Position numbers and translations under genes: made by a program | Notes under the pieces: model-generated | The model's input: only the letters and a program-made list of their open reading frames with translations | What the model was told of the DNA's origin: nothing | The model's database searches: none | In this document: one piece after another, positions 15,734 through 23,674 of the stretch | How positions within the stretch are numbered: position 1 is the first letter of the stretch | Layout of the letters: each line of letters opens with the position of its first letter | Source: Bacteroides sp. CAG:1076 | GTDB taxonomy: Bacteria; Bacteroidota; Bacteroidia; Bacteroidales; Bacteroidaceae | Direction: 5' to 3' | Assembly: GCA_000436795.1 (NCBI GenBank) | Contig: HF993163.1 | Span: 1 to 27,615, forward strand | DNA length: 27,615 nt

Positions 15734-16990
15734 ATGAATTCTACTCAAAGACTGCATACGTTTCTTTTTTTCCTATGCTGTTTCGTGCTGATTCTTCCTC
15801 AGTTCGTATACGGTCAGGAGAAAGGGACGGAATTTCGCATCACCATTCTGAAATCCAGCGGAGAGCCTCAACGCGGAATGATATTGAAAATAAACGGCAG
15901 AAGCGAGAAATATCTGTCGAACGACCAAGGAGTAATCACCTTTCGTTACGAAATAGAAGAGGCATACAACCGGCTCGCCAATATTTATTTTCCCGGAGAT
16001 GAAACAACCGCAGTAGCTTCTTTTCTGCTAAAAGATACAGAAACCATCAAGACGCTGTATCTGGACAGTGCAGAAGATATTGCATCATTCAAGCAGAGCA
16101 ATAAGACCTTTCCCATAGAAGGCTTTGTCAAAGATGCATCGATGAAGCCAATACAGGGAGCCGTCGTCAGCATTCAGGGAACGGGACGCCGGGTTCTGAG
16201 CGATGAAATAGGTTTGTTCCACATCGATGCCGACTATAACCACCCCATTACAGTACGTGTAGAGGGTATGGAAAACCGCTCATTGAACATCAATACCTTT
16301 CTGGAACGTCCGGAAGAACCGTATACCATCATCATGTATCGCAAGAACTCCACACGCATTTATTCGGTTGTAGAACATATGCCCGAATATCCCGGAGGGA
16401 TGAAAGCCTTTATCAATTATCTAAAACGCAAGCTGGTATATCCTCCTCAGGCAAAGAAAGAAAAACTGGAAGGCGTAGTGGCTGTACAATTTGTGGTAGA
16501 AAAAGATGGAGAAATCACCTATCCTACCATCGTACGCAGCCTGCGGGCTGATATGGATTCGGCTGCCTTGACGGCTATCCGCCAGATGCCCAACTGGATT
16601 CCCGCACGCGAAAACGGCATGAGAGTACGTTGCAAATATTCCGTTCCGGTACAGTTTAAGATAGAACAGCCTAAACCGGCTCCCCAAAAGCCGGCTGTTC
16701 CAGCCAAGCCGGCAGCTACGCCTAAGGATAGCCTTCGCACCGATTCACTGGCAACCGACTCTCTGAAACGGATGATTCTGCCGGGCGATTCGTTACGAAC
16801 GGACTCACTGCTGCTGAAACCCGATTCACTGTTGCTGAAAGGTGACAGCCTGACGGCTCTAAATGACTCCATCTTACTGAAGAATGATTCGACAGCTCTT
16901 AAACCGGCTCCTGACACTCCAGCCGAGAAACCTAAGAAACGAAACATCTTTGTACGCTTCTTCCGCTGGCTGTTCGGCATCAAAGACTGA
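15734..16990 (+). CDS. TonB-C domain protein with carboxypeptidase-regulatory-like domain and DSL-repeat tail
   Basis: A 418-residue envelope protein. A signal or anchor segment (FLFFLCCFVLILPQFVYG) covers residues 10-27. A carboxypeptidase-regulatory-like beta domain follows (about 125-200; FPIEGFVKDASMKPIQGAVVSI), then a TonB C-terminal domain (about 215-310; EYPGGMKAFINYLKRKLVYP, GVVAVQFVVEKDGEI). After it come a Pro/Ala/Lys linker, nine DS[L/I/T] units at 332-386, and a basic aromatic tail (KKRNIFVRFFRWLFGIKD). TonB proteins pass energy to outer-membrane transporters, but TonB-C normally ends the chain and needs ExbB/ExbD; here it is internal, so a structural or signalling role is also possible. 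It is monocistronic, with its own promoter and terminator. Confidence 0.8.
   Translation: MNSTQRLHTFLFFLCCFVLILPQFVYGQEKGTEFRITILKSSGEPQRGMILKINGRSEKYLSNDQGVITFRYEIEEAYNRLANIYFPGDETTAVASFLLKDTETIKTLYLDSAEDIASFKQSNKTFPIEGFVKDASMKPIQGAVVSIQGTGRRVLSDEIGLFHIDADYNHPITVRVEGMENRSLNINTFLERPEEPYTIIMYRKNSTRIYSVVEHMPEYPGGMKAFINYLKRKLVYPPQAKKEKLEGVVAVQFVVEKDGEITYPTIVRSLRADMDSAALTAIRQMPNWIPARENGMRVRCKYSVPVQFKIEQPKPAPQKPAVPAKPAATPKDSLRTDSLATDSLKRMILPGDSLRTDSLLLKPDSLLLKGDSLTALNDSILLKNDSTALKPAPDTPAEKPKKRNIFVRFFRWLFGIKD
16727..16891 (+). repeat. DSL-repeat coding tract
   Basis: Nine Asp-Ser-Leu-like units (seven DSL, one DSI, one DST) spaced 4 to 8 residues or slightly more, within 55 residues of the TonB-C protein. 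The DNA repeats GATTCACTG-like words imperfectly, so this is a protein-level repeat rather than a recent DNA duplication. Confidence 0.8.
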
Positions 16991-17006
16991 TTTCTGCTGA
17001 TATAAC

Positions 17007-17059
17007 AACACGGACTTGCGCAAGTTTAAAAAAGGCCTGCGCAAGTCCGTGTTATTTTT
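17007..17059 (+). terminator. Terminator of the TonB-C protein gene
   Basis: Perfect 16-bp arms (AACACGGACTTGCGCA at 17007-17022 and its complement at 17038-17053) with a 15-nt loop, followed by A and T6. Confidence 0.92.
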
Positions 17060-17113
17060 TGTACAAACTTTTTTGTTTTTTGTACAAAAAATAAAAAAAC
17101 GTCTCGACGTTTT
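17053..17113. repeat. Phased TGTACA element, copy 2
   Basis: TGTACA at 17060-17065 and 17081-17086 and GACGTTTT at 17106-17113 reproduce exactly the spacing of copy 1 (2404-2464). Between the blocks the two copies are only AT-rich and about half identical, so the blocks and their phase are what is conserved. Confidence 0.55.
17091..17113 (-). terminator. Probable terminator of the PL10/CE cluster
   Basis: On the minus strand AAAACGT and ACGTTTT (plus 17107-17113 and 17096-17102) form a stem with a 4-nt loop, and a long T-rich tract follows (plus-strand A-run 17093-17095 and beyond). It overlaps the end of the phased TGTACA element. Confidence 0.5.
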
Positions 17114-17118
17114 AACTG

Positions 17119-17158
17119 AAACGTGGTGAGAAACCAATTCATTCATCACCACGTTTTT
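17119..17158. terminator. Hairpin just past the CE12-CE8 gene
   Basis: AAACGTGGTGA (17119-17129) pairs perfectly with TCACCACGTTT (17146-17156), with a 16-nt loop. T5 follows on the plus strand; on the minus strand, where the neighbouring gene ends 20 bp away, the following tract is weaker. Confidence 0.6.
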
Positions 17159-17178
17159 CTGAAAAAGATAAGTAAAAC

Positions 17179-18903
17179 TTATCGCTTCAAGTTAGTCAGT
17201 AAGGCATTACCATCGGCAACCGGATTCCAGCCGTCATCTCCCTTCAGAACTTCTTCCGGCTGATAAGCAGAAATATCCTTCAACTGTCTGCCATAAGACG
17301 CACGTTCAGCAGTTGCCGCACCGGCTCCGGTATTCTGATATTCGGCATAAAAGACAGTCGACTCATTCGATTTCTTTCCCCAGTTGTTCCAGCCGACAGG
17401 CAAAATATGCTTGCCCAGCTCACAGCGGATAAAGACAGCCTGCGCATACGGACGCCACGGACGCGACAGATAAACCTCTTTCGCTTCGTCGGCTCCCGTC
17501 AGGCGGCAGTTCCAAAATACATATCCGTATTTTTTCCCTTTATCCGTAGAAGGGGCAGTAACATAACCATTTCCCAGACTATGGATAGTACAATCTTTAA
17601 ACAAAGCGGTAGACCAGCCAAAGATAAAGTCGACCGTCCCCTCTATATAGCACCCTTCGTAATACTGACGACTGTTTTTTCCGTACGTATACAGCGTATC
17701 CTGATTTCCCAGGAAGCGGCAGTTCTTGAAATAAGCCCGGTCGCCAGCAACAAAACAAGCTACTGCCTGTCCTACCCGCCCCGCTGTATTGGCAAAGGTT
17801 ATGTTCTCCGCATAAAAATCGGGAGCATAAATATATACAGTCGATGAACCGGAAGTAGACATTTCTTCACCGAAGCAGTTCTTCTTCGAAGCATATGCAT
17901 CATCCGTCAGCACAGCTCCGTTCTCGCCTATCAGCGAGATATTGATTTTCGATGCCGGAATAATCACACGCTCCTTGTATTCTCCCTTACGTACCAGAAT
18001 AGTTGTCCGCTTATTCTTGCGGAAATCGGGAACCGCATTGATAGCTTCCTGTACAGTCAGGAAGTCACCACTACCATCTTTTGCCACTACATAGTCGTAA
18101 AAACGTACGTATTTTCCCAGTTCCGGCAACTGTTTCTGAACAGCCTCGGCAGCCAGTGCCGCCACCTTGCGCGCACCATATACATTTAAATGAGTATTAT
18201 CCTCACGTCCTTTAGGACAAGCGGCGCATGTTCCGGCAGGAATCCACATGAAAAGCTTTTTAGACCCCTCAACTCCGTAAGACTCTACCAACTGCTTGGT
18301 GGCCTTGTTCAAATCGATAAAGCAGACATCCATTTCTTTTGCCACATTACGCGGAGAATCCAGATATTTTCCGTGAGTATCTACCAGCGTATCTCCTTCC
18401 ACCACAGCCTCATCTTTTTCCGGACGGATATCGTCGGCAGCCACAGCATCCGGATTCACGCCAAAATTCCGGCGCACGATTGAGTTAAACAAAACGGGAA
18501 TTCCTCCCTTGGCACGCGTTTCGCGCACAAACTTCCGCAAATTTTCATCGAAAGTTGTCCCCGGGTCGGTATGACGTTCCGGTTGAGGTTTTTCATCATT
18601 ATGCCCAAACTGAATGAAAACATAATCACCCGGACGAATCTTGTTTACTACGGTTTCCCAACGCCCCTCGTTTATAAAGCTCTTCGAACTGCGTCCGTTC
18701 ATCGCATGATTTTCTACCCGGACATCTTCTGTAAAGAAACTCCCCAACACATGTCCCCATCCTCTTTCCTGATTTCCTCCTTCCAAAGGCTTGTTCGACA
18801 TGGTAGAATCACCAATCATAAAGACCGTAATCACATGGTCTGACTTGAACGCAGAAAATAGCAGTACAGCCAGTGCAACCAATACAAATTGAATCTTTTT
18901 CAT
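17179..18903 (-). CDS. CE12-CE8 fusion: rhamnogalacturonan acetylesterase plus pectin methylesterase
   Basis: A 574-residue secreted two-domain enzyme. After a signal peptide (about residues 1-20) an SGNH hydrolase of the CE12 type covers 23-262: GDS at 31-33 (Ser33 nucleophile), GHND at 100-103, and Asp235/His238 in DNTHLN. A CE8 beta-helix covers 268-574: GNQDTLY at 399-405 (Asp402), VDFIFG at 424-429 (Asp425 nucleophile) and RPWRP at 481-485. The N-terminal half would remove acetyl groups from pectin, the C-terminal half methyl esters, exposing the chain to lyases. Its ATG is only 7 bp after the stop of the PL10-esterase gene, so the two are co-translated or tightly coupled. Both active sites look intact. 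Confidence 0.92.
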   Translation of the reverse strand: MKKIQFVLVALAVLLFSAFKSDHVITVFMIGDSTMSNKPLEGGNQERGWGHVLGSFFTEDVRVENHAMNGRSSKSFINEGRWETVVNKIRPGDYVFIQFGHNDEKPQPERHTDPGTTFDENLRKFVRETRAKGGIPVLFNSIVRRNFGVNPDAVAADDIRPEKDEAVVEGDTLVDTHGKYLDSPRNVAKEMDVCFIDLNKATKQLVESYGVEGSKKLFMWIPAGTCAACPKGREDNTHLNVYGARKVAALAAEAVQKQLPELGKYVRFYDYVVAKDGSGDFLTVQEAINAVPDFRKNKRTTILVRKGEYKERVIIPASKINISLIGENGAVLTDDAYASKKNCFGEEMSTSGSSTVYIYAPDFYAENITFANTAGRVGQAVACFVAGDRAYFKNCRFLGNQDTLYTYGKNSRQYYEGCYIEGTVDFIFGWSTALFKDCTIHSLGNGYVTAPSTDKGKKYGYVFWNCRLTGADEAKEVYLSRPWRPYAQAVFIRCELGKHILPVGWNNWGKKSNESTVFYAEYQNTGAGAATAERASYGRQLKDISAYQPEEVLKGDDGWNPVADGNALLTNLKR

Positions 18904-18910
18904 CTTTCTG

Positions 18911-21124
18911 TTATTTCTGATTTATATTAAATTCCTTATTGAAAAACTCCAGAATTGCTTTCTGTATTTCTTTGCTACAAAAATGAGGCAAGTCGTACAG
19001 CTTGGTCTGCAAATGCTCACCAGCTCCCTGACTGTCCCATACTTTCTGCATGGTTTCATAGGCAGACTTTACTCCTTCCACCGGAAAAAGTTTATCTTTC
19101 AACCCGTTGGTAAACAACATTGGCTTCGGACACGCAATCGACGCGACATGCGGATAATCCATATAAAGGCGGATATTTGGAATCAGCATAGCATAAGCCG
19201 AACCGCCCTTGTTCTGATTGTTTGTCAACGTCATCAGGCTATCCGTTGTATTCATCCAGCATACAGCCGCTCCTGCCTTTACGGCATCGGTAGCAGCCAT
19301 GGTCATCCATGCACGATGCGCCCCCATCGAAAATCCCATTGTTGCCACCTTCTCCTTATCTACCTGAGGCAAAGAGGCCAGAAACTCCGCACTACGGATA
19401 TCATCCCACGCAATCAGTCCTCCCCACGACATGCCCATTTGCAGGAGATTTGCCGACAATGCCTGCTGAGAGTCATAACGGGCATATTCCTTTCGTCCGC
19501 GTTCTCCCCAGAACAAAGCATCCAGAGCCAGTACGACATAACCGTTTTCTGCCAGATAATCGCCTACATACTGCCCGTCGTAACAAGCCTTACACCAACT
19601 GTCTGCATCTTTCATTACCATGTCCGACACGCCGAACGGACGTACCATTTTCTCCTTTCCTATCGTAAAATGTGCTCCATGGTCGTGCAAAAGCAACACG
19701 GCTGGAAAAGGTCCTTTGCCTTCGGGTACCAGCAAATAGGCCGGCACACGCGAATATCCCGACACGTTGAAAACAATTTTGCGAGCTTCATACCCTTTGC
19801 GCTTCTCCGTTGCAATGACTTTCATATCGTAAGAAACAACTGGAGGTGCAGGTTGCATACATTCCAGCAGCTTTTCGCGTGCCTGTTCCCGCCATTTCCC
19901 AAAATCTTTTTCCGGTGAATTTCCCCATGCCATCGGATAAGTCAGACTCTGCTTCAGTTGTTCATAAAATGAAGGCATATTGTCTTGCACCTCATAGCCG
20001 GCATAAGCACTTTCAACCTCTATTTTCTTGAGCCATTCCTCATAAACCTTAAACAACTTTTCCGGCTCATAGGTGTACCAAGCATAGCCCACCCGGCGCT
20101 CCAGCTTGACGTCCGACAGCTTATAGACCTTGATACCATCACGATTACACATAAACGGTGTATTGTCAGTCATTTCATAAAAGCGAGCCCATATACGGGG
20201 AGCCTTCTTGTCTTTCACCACAACCAGATTGTACGGATACTCATGATTGGCTATCTGGTCCTCAGGAATGGCAACTTTCTCTACACGCATGCCTGTTATC
20301 GCCACCTTCTCAAACCAAGCCATAGCCGATTTAACGGCTTCAATCACTTCGCCGGAAGGGTGAGGAATCTCCATCAGTAACCGGACCACATCGCAACTTT
20401 CGCCAGCCGTCAATGAAGCCAGCTCGAATGTACGGGCATTAGTAGGAAGCAAGGTCTGATTATCATGTTGCTGTCCCCATACGGTCTTTACTCCATTCTG
20501 AACATATTGTGTTCGCAGAATCATGTCAATGCCTCTGTTCAATGCTTGATAAATCCGTTTATGCATTGCATCGTCCAGCCACGAGAAGTTAGAATCTCCC
20601 TCGTTTATGTGCAGGAACAGCCGCAGCACGCCGGTAGTCACCTCATCGTTGAACGTAATGGCATCCACATCCCATCCGCGCCATCCTCCGTTTTTTTTCT
20701 GAGTCTTGAGTAAATACTCCAGCCCATCGAGTACCGCTTCTTTGTACACCGCCTTTTTAGTAAGCGTATAAACCTGCGCCAGATAGTTTATCTGAGAATA
20801 AGTATTCCGGTTATCGAGGGTACTGCGACGATGATTATCCGACAAGGTATTCAACACAGAATCGACCGGCAGCTCCGCCATCCAGTCAATGTTCTTAGGC
20901 CATCCTCCATCTTTATTCTGATAAGCAACAAAATTATCGGCTATCTTTACATACTGGTCTGCCGAATAGCGTTTATAGTTACGATCCTTATGCTCCAAAT
21001 TCCAATGATGTATTCCATCATTAAAAGCTTGCATAGAGGGAACCGTCTGCGACATCGCATAAGCACTCGCTCCCAGAAGCAAGCTCATTACATAATATCT
21101 TTTCTTTATCATGGTATATTTCAT
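18911..21124 (-). CDS. PL10 pectate lyase fused to an alpha/beta-hydrolase esterase
   Basis: 737 residues with a signal peptide ending near AMSQ (residue 26). The first half (about 35-420) is a PL10 lyase: NKDGGWPKNIDW at 70-81, TLDNRNTYSQI at 102-112, AITFNDEVT at 155-163, CNRDGIKVYKL at 326-336 and LERRVGYAWY at 341-350. The second half (about 430-737) is an alpha/beta hydrolase like Abhydrolase_7/acetyl-xylan esterases, with nucleophile Ser599 in GFSMGA, Asp677 in NGLKDKLF and His714 in DLPHF. It should cut polygalacturonate by beta-elimination and remove acetyl groups. An ATG at 21112 (MIKKRYYV) is an equally good start and gives a more usual signal peptide. It is followed by the CE12-CE8 gene after 7 bp. 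Confidence 0.88.
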   Translation of the reverse strand: MKYTMIKKRYYVMSLLLGASAYAMSQTVPSMQAFNDGIHHWNLEHKDRNYKRYSADQYVKIADNFVAYQNKDGGWPKNIDWMAELPVDSVLNTLSDNHRRSTLDNRNTYSQINYLAQVYTLTKKAVYKEAVLDGLEYLLKTQKKNGGWRGWDVDAITFNDEVTTGVLRLFLHINEGDSNFSWLDDAMHKRIYQALNRGIDMILRTQYVQNGVKTVWGQQHDNQTLLPTNARTFELASLTAGESCDVVRLLMEIPHPSGEVIEAVKSAMAWFEKVAITGMRVEKVAIPEDQIANHEYPYNLVVVKDKKAPRIWARFYEMTDNTPFMCNRDGIKVYKLSDVKLERRVGYAWYTYEPEKLFKVYEEWLKKIEVESAYAGYEVQDNMPSFYEQLKQSLTYPMAWGNSPEKDFGKWREQAREKLLECMQPAPPVVSYDMKVIATEKRKGYEARKIVFNVSGYSRVPAYLLVPEGKGPFPAVLLLHDHGAHFTIGKEKMVRPFGVSDMVMKDADSWCKACYDGQYVGDYLAENGYVVLALDALFWGERGRKEYARYDSQQALSANLLQMGMSWGGLIAWDDIRSAEFLASLPQVDKEKVATMGFSMGAHRAWMTMAATDAVKAGAAVCWMNTTDSLMTLTNNQNKGGSAYAMLIPNIRLYMDYPHVASIACPKPMLFTNGLKDKLFPVEGVKSAYETMQKVWDSQGAGEHLQTKLYDLPHFCSKEIQKAILEFFNKEFNINQK

Positions 21125-21141
21125 TAAGATTGATTTGTTTC

Positions 21142-21149
21142 CAAAATTA
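21142..21149 (-). promoter_or_regulatory. Weak -7 box before the PL10-esterase gene
   Basis: The minus strand reads TAATTTTG (fits TAnnTTTG) but there is no TTTG at the right distance. A start near 21135 would favour translation from 21112 or 21124. The rest of the 166-bp gap (21125-21290) shows only a small GGTTA/TAACC dyad near 21190-21206. Confidence 0.3.
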
Positions 21150-21290
21150 GGGAAAATGCAAAGTGCGGAAAGGTAATAATTGTTCTAATATGGTTATTAT
21201 TTAACCAAATTATCCACAAGCCCTATACATAAATACATTTTTTTCATATGCAACAGGCTATCTGTACGTTTCCCCCAATACAATATCTGA

Positions 21291-22919
21291 TTACTTCAGA
21301 TTGCCTTCTAATGCAGAAATAAGCTTCATCATATTCTTAATATAGACTCCTACCGAAATGCATTGCCGGCCGTCTGTACACGGATAAGGAGAAGTATCGA
21401 AATCATCGCCTACCATTTTCTGGCTATAATCTTCTTTTCCCGACAACTCCGGGGTCCATCCGCTGCGGTAGGGATGAGAAACTGAAGGCAAATCGGAAAG
21501 CCAACAGTTTCTTTCTGCTGCCTGAGCCATTAAATCACTGATATCTTGTTCCGACACCTGATGCGGAAAAGAAGTATAATATTTGGGTAGCGGACATAAT
21601 TTATCCGACAACAAAGGCGAACAGGAGAACAGTTTACTTCTATCAATCTTTTTCACCGCCTCGTAATCCTGTCTCAGCTTTACAGGATTTACAAATGTAG
21701 CCGAACTATAATGTGCAATGGTCTTTTCTATGTTCTGGTCTATATAATACTTTCCGTCGTAGATATTTCCCCCCTTCCGATGTACATACAGTGGTTTCCC
21801 TGTATCAGGATCTACAAACCGAGGAACTAATATTTCATTGGGATTGTCGGACTTACGATGCCATTTACGGACTTCAGCCTCAGGAAGTTTTTGGGATTCA
21901 AGGAACTTGATGGCAGCCGGTATGCCCGAAAGGAAACGGGTGTCGGCCGTCAGTTTGTAATACTCCATCATCTGATAAATCATCCCGACAGTAGTACCGG
22001 TATTAACACTGCGAGGCTCATAAGAACGAGCATGAGCTGGCTTTAAATCGTCTACCGTATATTGGTCTGCCCAGCCGGCATAAGGCTCTCCCTGCTGAAG
22101 AGTTATCATGAGATACATAGCCCGCATAATGGGTTCCTTTATATTTTGCAGTCCCATCGCCTGATAACACTGAATAAGAAAATCGATAATCTCCGGAGTA
22201 ACATCATCGTTTAAGGTTATAAAGGACGAATAGTCTTCCTTACCCTCAAAAGGGTGGTCATACCTCAGAGGGTAACGTTGCGGCCAACCGCCTACAGGGT
22301 ACTGGCTCTCCAATATAAAATGAATGACTTTTTCCAAGGGCGCCCTGTATACGGGATCATTTTTCTCTACATACATGCGCAACAAAAACTTGGCAGCCGA
22401 GATAGTGCCCAGATCATCATAAGTAGCGTTGCCGTAATAATGCCTGAACTCTTCCAGACGCCAGCCGTTTTTTCCAATGGTTTCATACCAAGCCTTCAAG
22501 GAATTTTCTCCGGCAAAGTCGAATACATAATTCCATCCCCCGCACTCAAGTTGGCCCCATATCAAAACATTTGCCACTTTCTGGGCTGCCTCATAATAGA
22601 ATTCATCACCAGTCGCATGATAAGCATCAAGTAATAAATGTCCTACACTCGGAGTACCGGGAGGTTGAATCCATACCATGGTCCGCCTGGCTTCCATTTC
22701 TCCCCATGAGCGGGACAAATCGGGCAAGTAATTCCAGACAAAGCCTCCCCGGTAACTTACACTGTCTATCATATAACGGGTTGTAGATTTCATCGTGTTT
22801 AAAATTTCCTCTTTCACCTCGTTGTTCATAGAACGTGCCTGCATCTCCCCGCAAAGACAAGCACCGGCCAAAAGAGTCAAGCCTACTTTTACGTAAATAG
22901 GCTTCAGCATGTGTTTCAT
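21291..22919 (-). CDS. PL10-like pectate lyase family protein
   Basis: 542 residues. The N-terminal signal runs to about residue 28 (AGACLCGEMQA); whether it is cut by signal peptidase I or lipidated at Cys21 is unclear. The (alpha/alpha)-barrel carries GGWPQRYPLRY at 210-220 and FITLNDDVTPE at 233-243, both hallmark PL10/Pec_lyase motifs, but the later segment (VPRFVDPDTGKPLYVHRKGG) differs from the canonical RFY...RDG...ERRxGYxW form kept in the neighbouring lyase. It is therefore a divergent member that may act on another uronate polymer or on shorter chains. It has its own promoter at 22950 and is separated by 166 bp from the next minus-strand gene, so the two may be separate units. Confidence 0.75.
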   Translation of the reverse strand: MKHMLKPIYVKVGLTLLAGACLCGEMQARSMNNEVKEEILNTMKSTTRYMIDSVSYRGGFVWNYLPDLSRSWGEMEARRTMVWIQPPGTPSVGHLLLDAYHATGDEFYYEAAQKVANVLIWGQLECGGWNYVFDFAGENSLKAWYETIGKNGWRLEEFRHYYGNATYDDLGTISAAKFLLRMYVEKNDPVYRAPLEKVIHFILESQYPVGGWPQRYPLRYDHPFEGKEDYSSFITLNDDVTPEIIDFLIQCYQAMGLQNIKEPIMRAMYLMITLQQGEPYAGWADQYTVDDLKPAHARSYEPRSVNTGTTVGMIYQMMEYYKLTADTRFLSGIPAAIKFLESQKLPEAEVRKWHRKSDNPNEILVPRFVDPDTGKPLYVHRKGGNIYDGKYYIDQNIEKTIAHYSSATFVNPVKLRQDYEAVKKIDRSKLFSCSPLLSDKLCPLPKYYTSFPHQVSEQDISDLMAQAAERNCWLSDLPSVSHPYRSGWTPELSGKEDYSQKMVGDDFDTSPYPCTDGRQCISVGVYIKNMMKLISALEGNLK

Positions 22920-22937
22920 CGTTTATTTTATTTAAGA

Positions 22938-22957
22938 TTTGCATTTATGCAAAAATA
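22938..22957 (-). promoter_or_regulatory. Promoter and dyad operator of the PL10-like lyase gene
   Basis: The minus strand has the -7 box TATTTTTG (plus 22950-22957). A perfect dyad TTTGCAT-TT-ATGCAAA (22938-22953) overlaps it and the predicted start near 22943, so a bound dimer would block or gate the promoter. No clear -33 TTTG. Confidence 0.5.
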
Positions 22958-23020
22958 AAAAAAATTGCAGATTTAAGAATATCAGGAATACTGAATTTAT
23001 ATCTGCCAAGAATTTTCATT

Positions 23021-23048
23021 TGTTACAAATATCTGTATATTTGTAACA
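23021..23048 (+). promoter_or_regulatory. Dyad operator over the promoter of the cupin gene
   Basis: TGTTACAAATA (23021-23031) and TATTTGTAACA (23038-23048) are perfect complements, 11 bp each, around a 6-bp centre. The right arm contains most of the -7 box TATATTTG (23036-23043). The leader would be about 17 nt. A dimeric regulator, for example of the Crp/Fnr type, is the natural candidate. Confidence 0.6.
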
Positions 23049-23066
23049 GTCTAAATAAAACACATT

Positions 23067-23525
23067 ATGATGAAAAAATTTTTATTTTCAGGCATATTTG
23101 CCTTTTCATTACTGGGCTTAACCTGTAATGCAGCCAACACAAACAACAGTACAGAAAAAGACACAGAAGTGTCTTGCAACAAGACTTGCAGTGAACCTTT
23201 TATGTTCGAAAGCCAGACTGAATGGGAACAAACCAGCGATAAAGGTGTCACCAGACAGGTTATGGGATACAACGGACAAGTAATGATGGTAAAAGTCAAA
23301 TTCGAGAAAGGAGCTTCAGGTGCCGCCCATACTCATTATCATACTCAAGTGACTTATGTAGTAAGCGGAAAATTTGAATTTACTATCGGAGGAAAGACAA
23401 AAGTCGTATCTGCAGGTGACGCACTTTACATGGAACCTGACGTGAAGCATGGATGCAAATGTCTGGAAGCTGGTTTGTTAATAGACTGCTTCTCTCCGAT
23501 GCGTGAAACATTCCTGCATAAATAA
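23067..23525 (+). CDS. Secreted KdgF-like cupin (unsaturated uronate ring-opening)
   Basis: 152 residues: a signal peptide (1-23, cut after CNA), a short linker with a CNKTC pair, then one cupin barrel (about 45-150). The pattern RQVMGYNGQVMMVKVKFEKG, HTHYHTQ (His88, His90, Gln94), YVVSGKFEF, GDALYMEPDVKHG (His128) and IDCFSPMRETFL (Asp140, Phe142, Arg146) is that of KdgF, including the D-x-F-x3-R spacing of its active residues. KdgF speeds conversion of 4,5-unsaturated galacturonate from pectin lyases to the linear keto form. Known KdgF proteins are mostly cytoplasmic, so export is unusual. It is transcribed against its pectin-lyase neighbours and is monocistronic. A second ATG follows directly at 23070. 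Confidence 0.8.
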   Translation: MMKKFLFSGIFAFSLLGLTCNAANTNNSTEKDTEVSCNKTCSEPFMFESQTEWEQTSDKGVTRQVMGYNGQVMMVKVKFEKGASGAAHTHYHTQVTYVVSGKFEFTIGGKTKVVSAGDALYMEPDVKHGCKCLEAGLLIDCFSPMRETFLHK

Positions 23526-23554
23526 ACGTGAATAAACGTTTTACAATAGCATAA

Positions 23555-23595
23555 AAAAACGCCAACCGGCTTACAATAAACCAGTTGGTGTTTTT
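23555..23595. terminator. Bidirectional terminator between cupin and PL1 genes
   Basis: AAAAACGCCAACCGG (23555-23569) pairs with CCAGTTGGTGTTTTT (23581-23595), with one wobble and one mismatch on either strand; A-runs and T-runs flank both sides. Just before it a 10-bp near-tandem AATAAACGT repeat (23521-23539) spans the cupin stop codon. Confidence 0.8.
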
Positions 23596-23674
23596 TATTA
23601 CTCTACAATTCTGATATAATATCCCCATTAAGTACCCGACTTCAAACAGATAAAAGAAAGAGGGAAATGAGAAA

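Noticed and set aside
18983..19918. Plus-strand frame of about 311 codons over the PL10-esterase gene
   Set aside because: Antisense shadow of conserved alpha/beta-hydrolase coding sequence; no start signals or domain.
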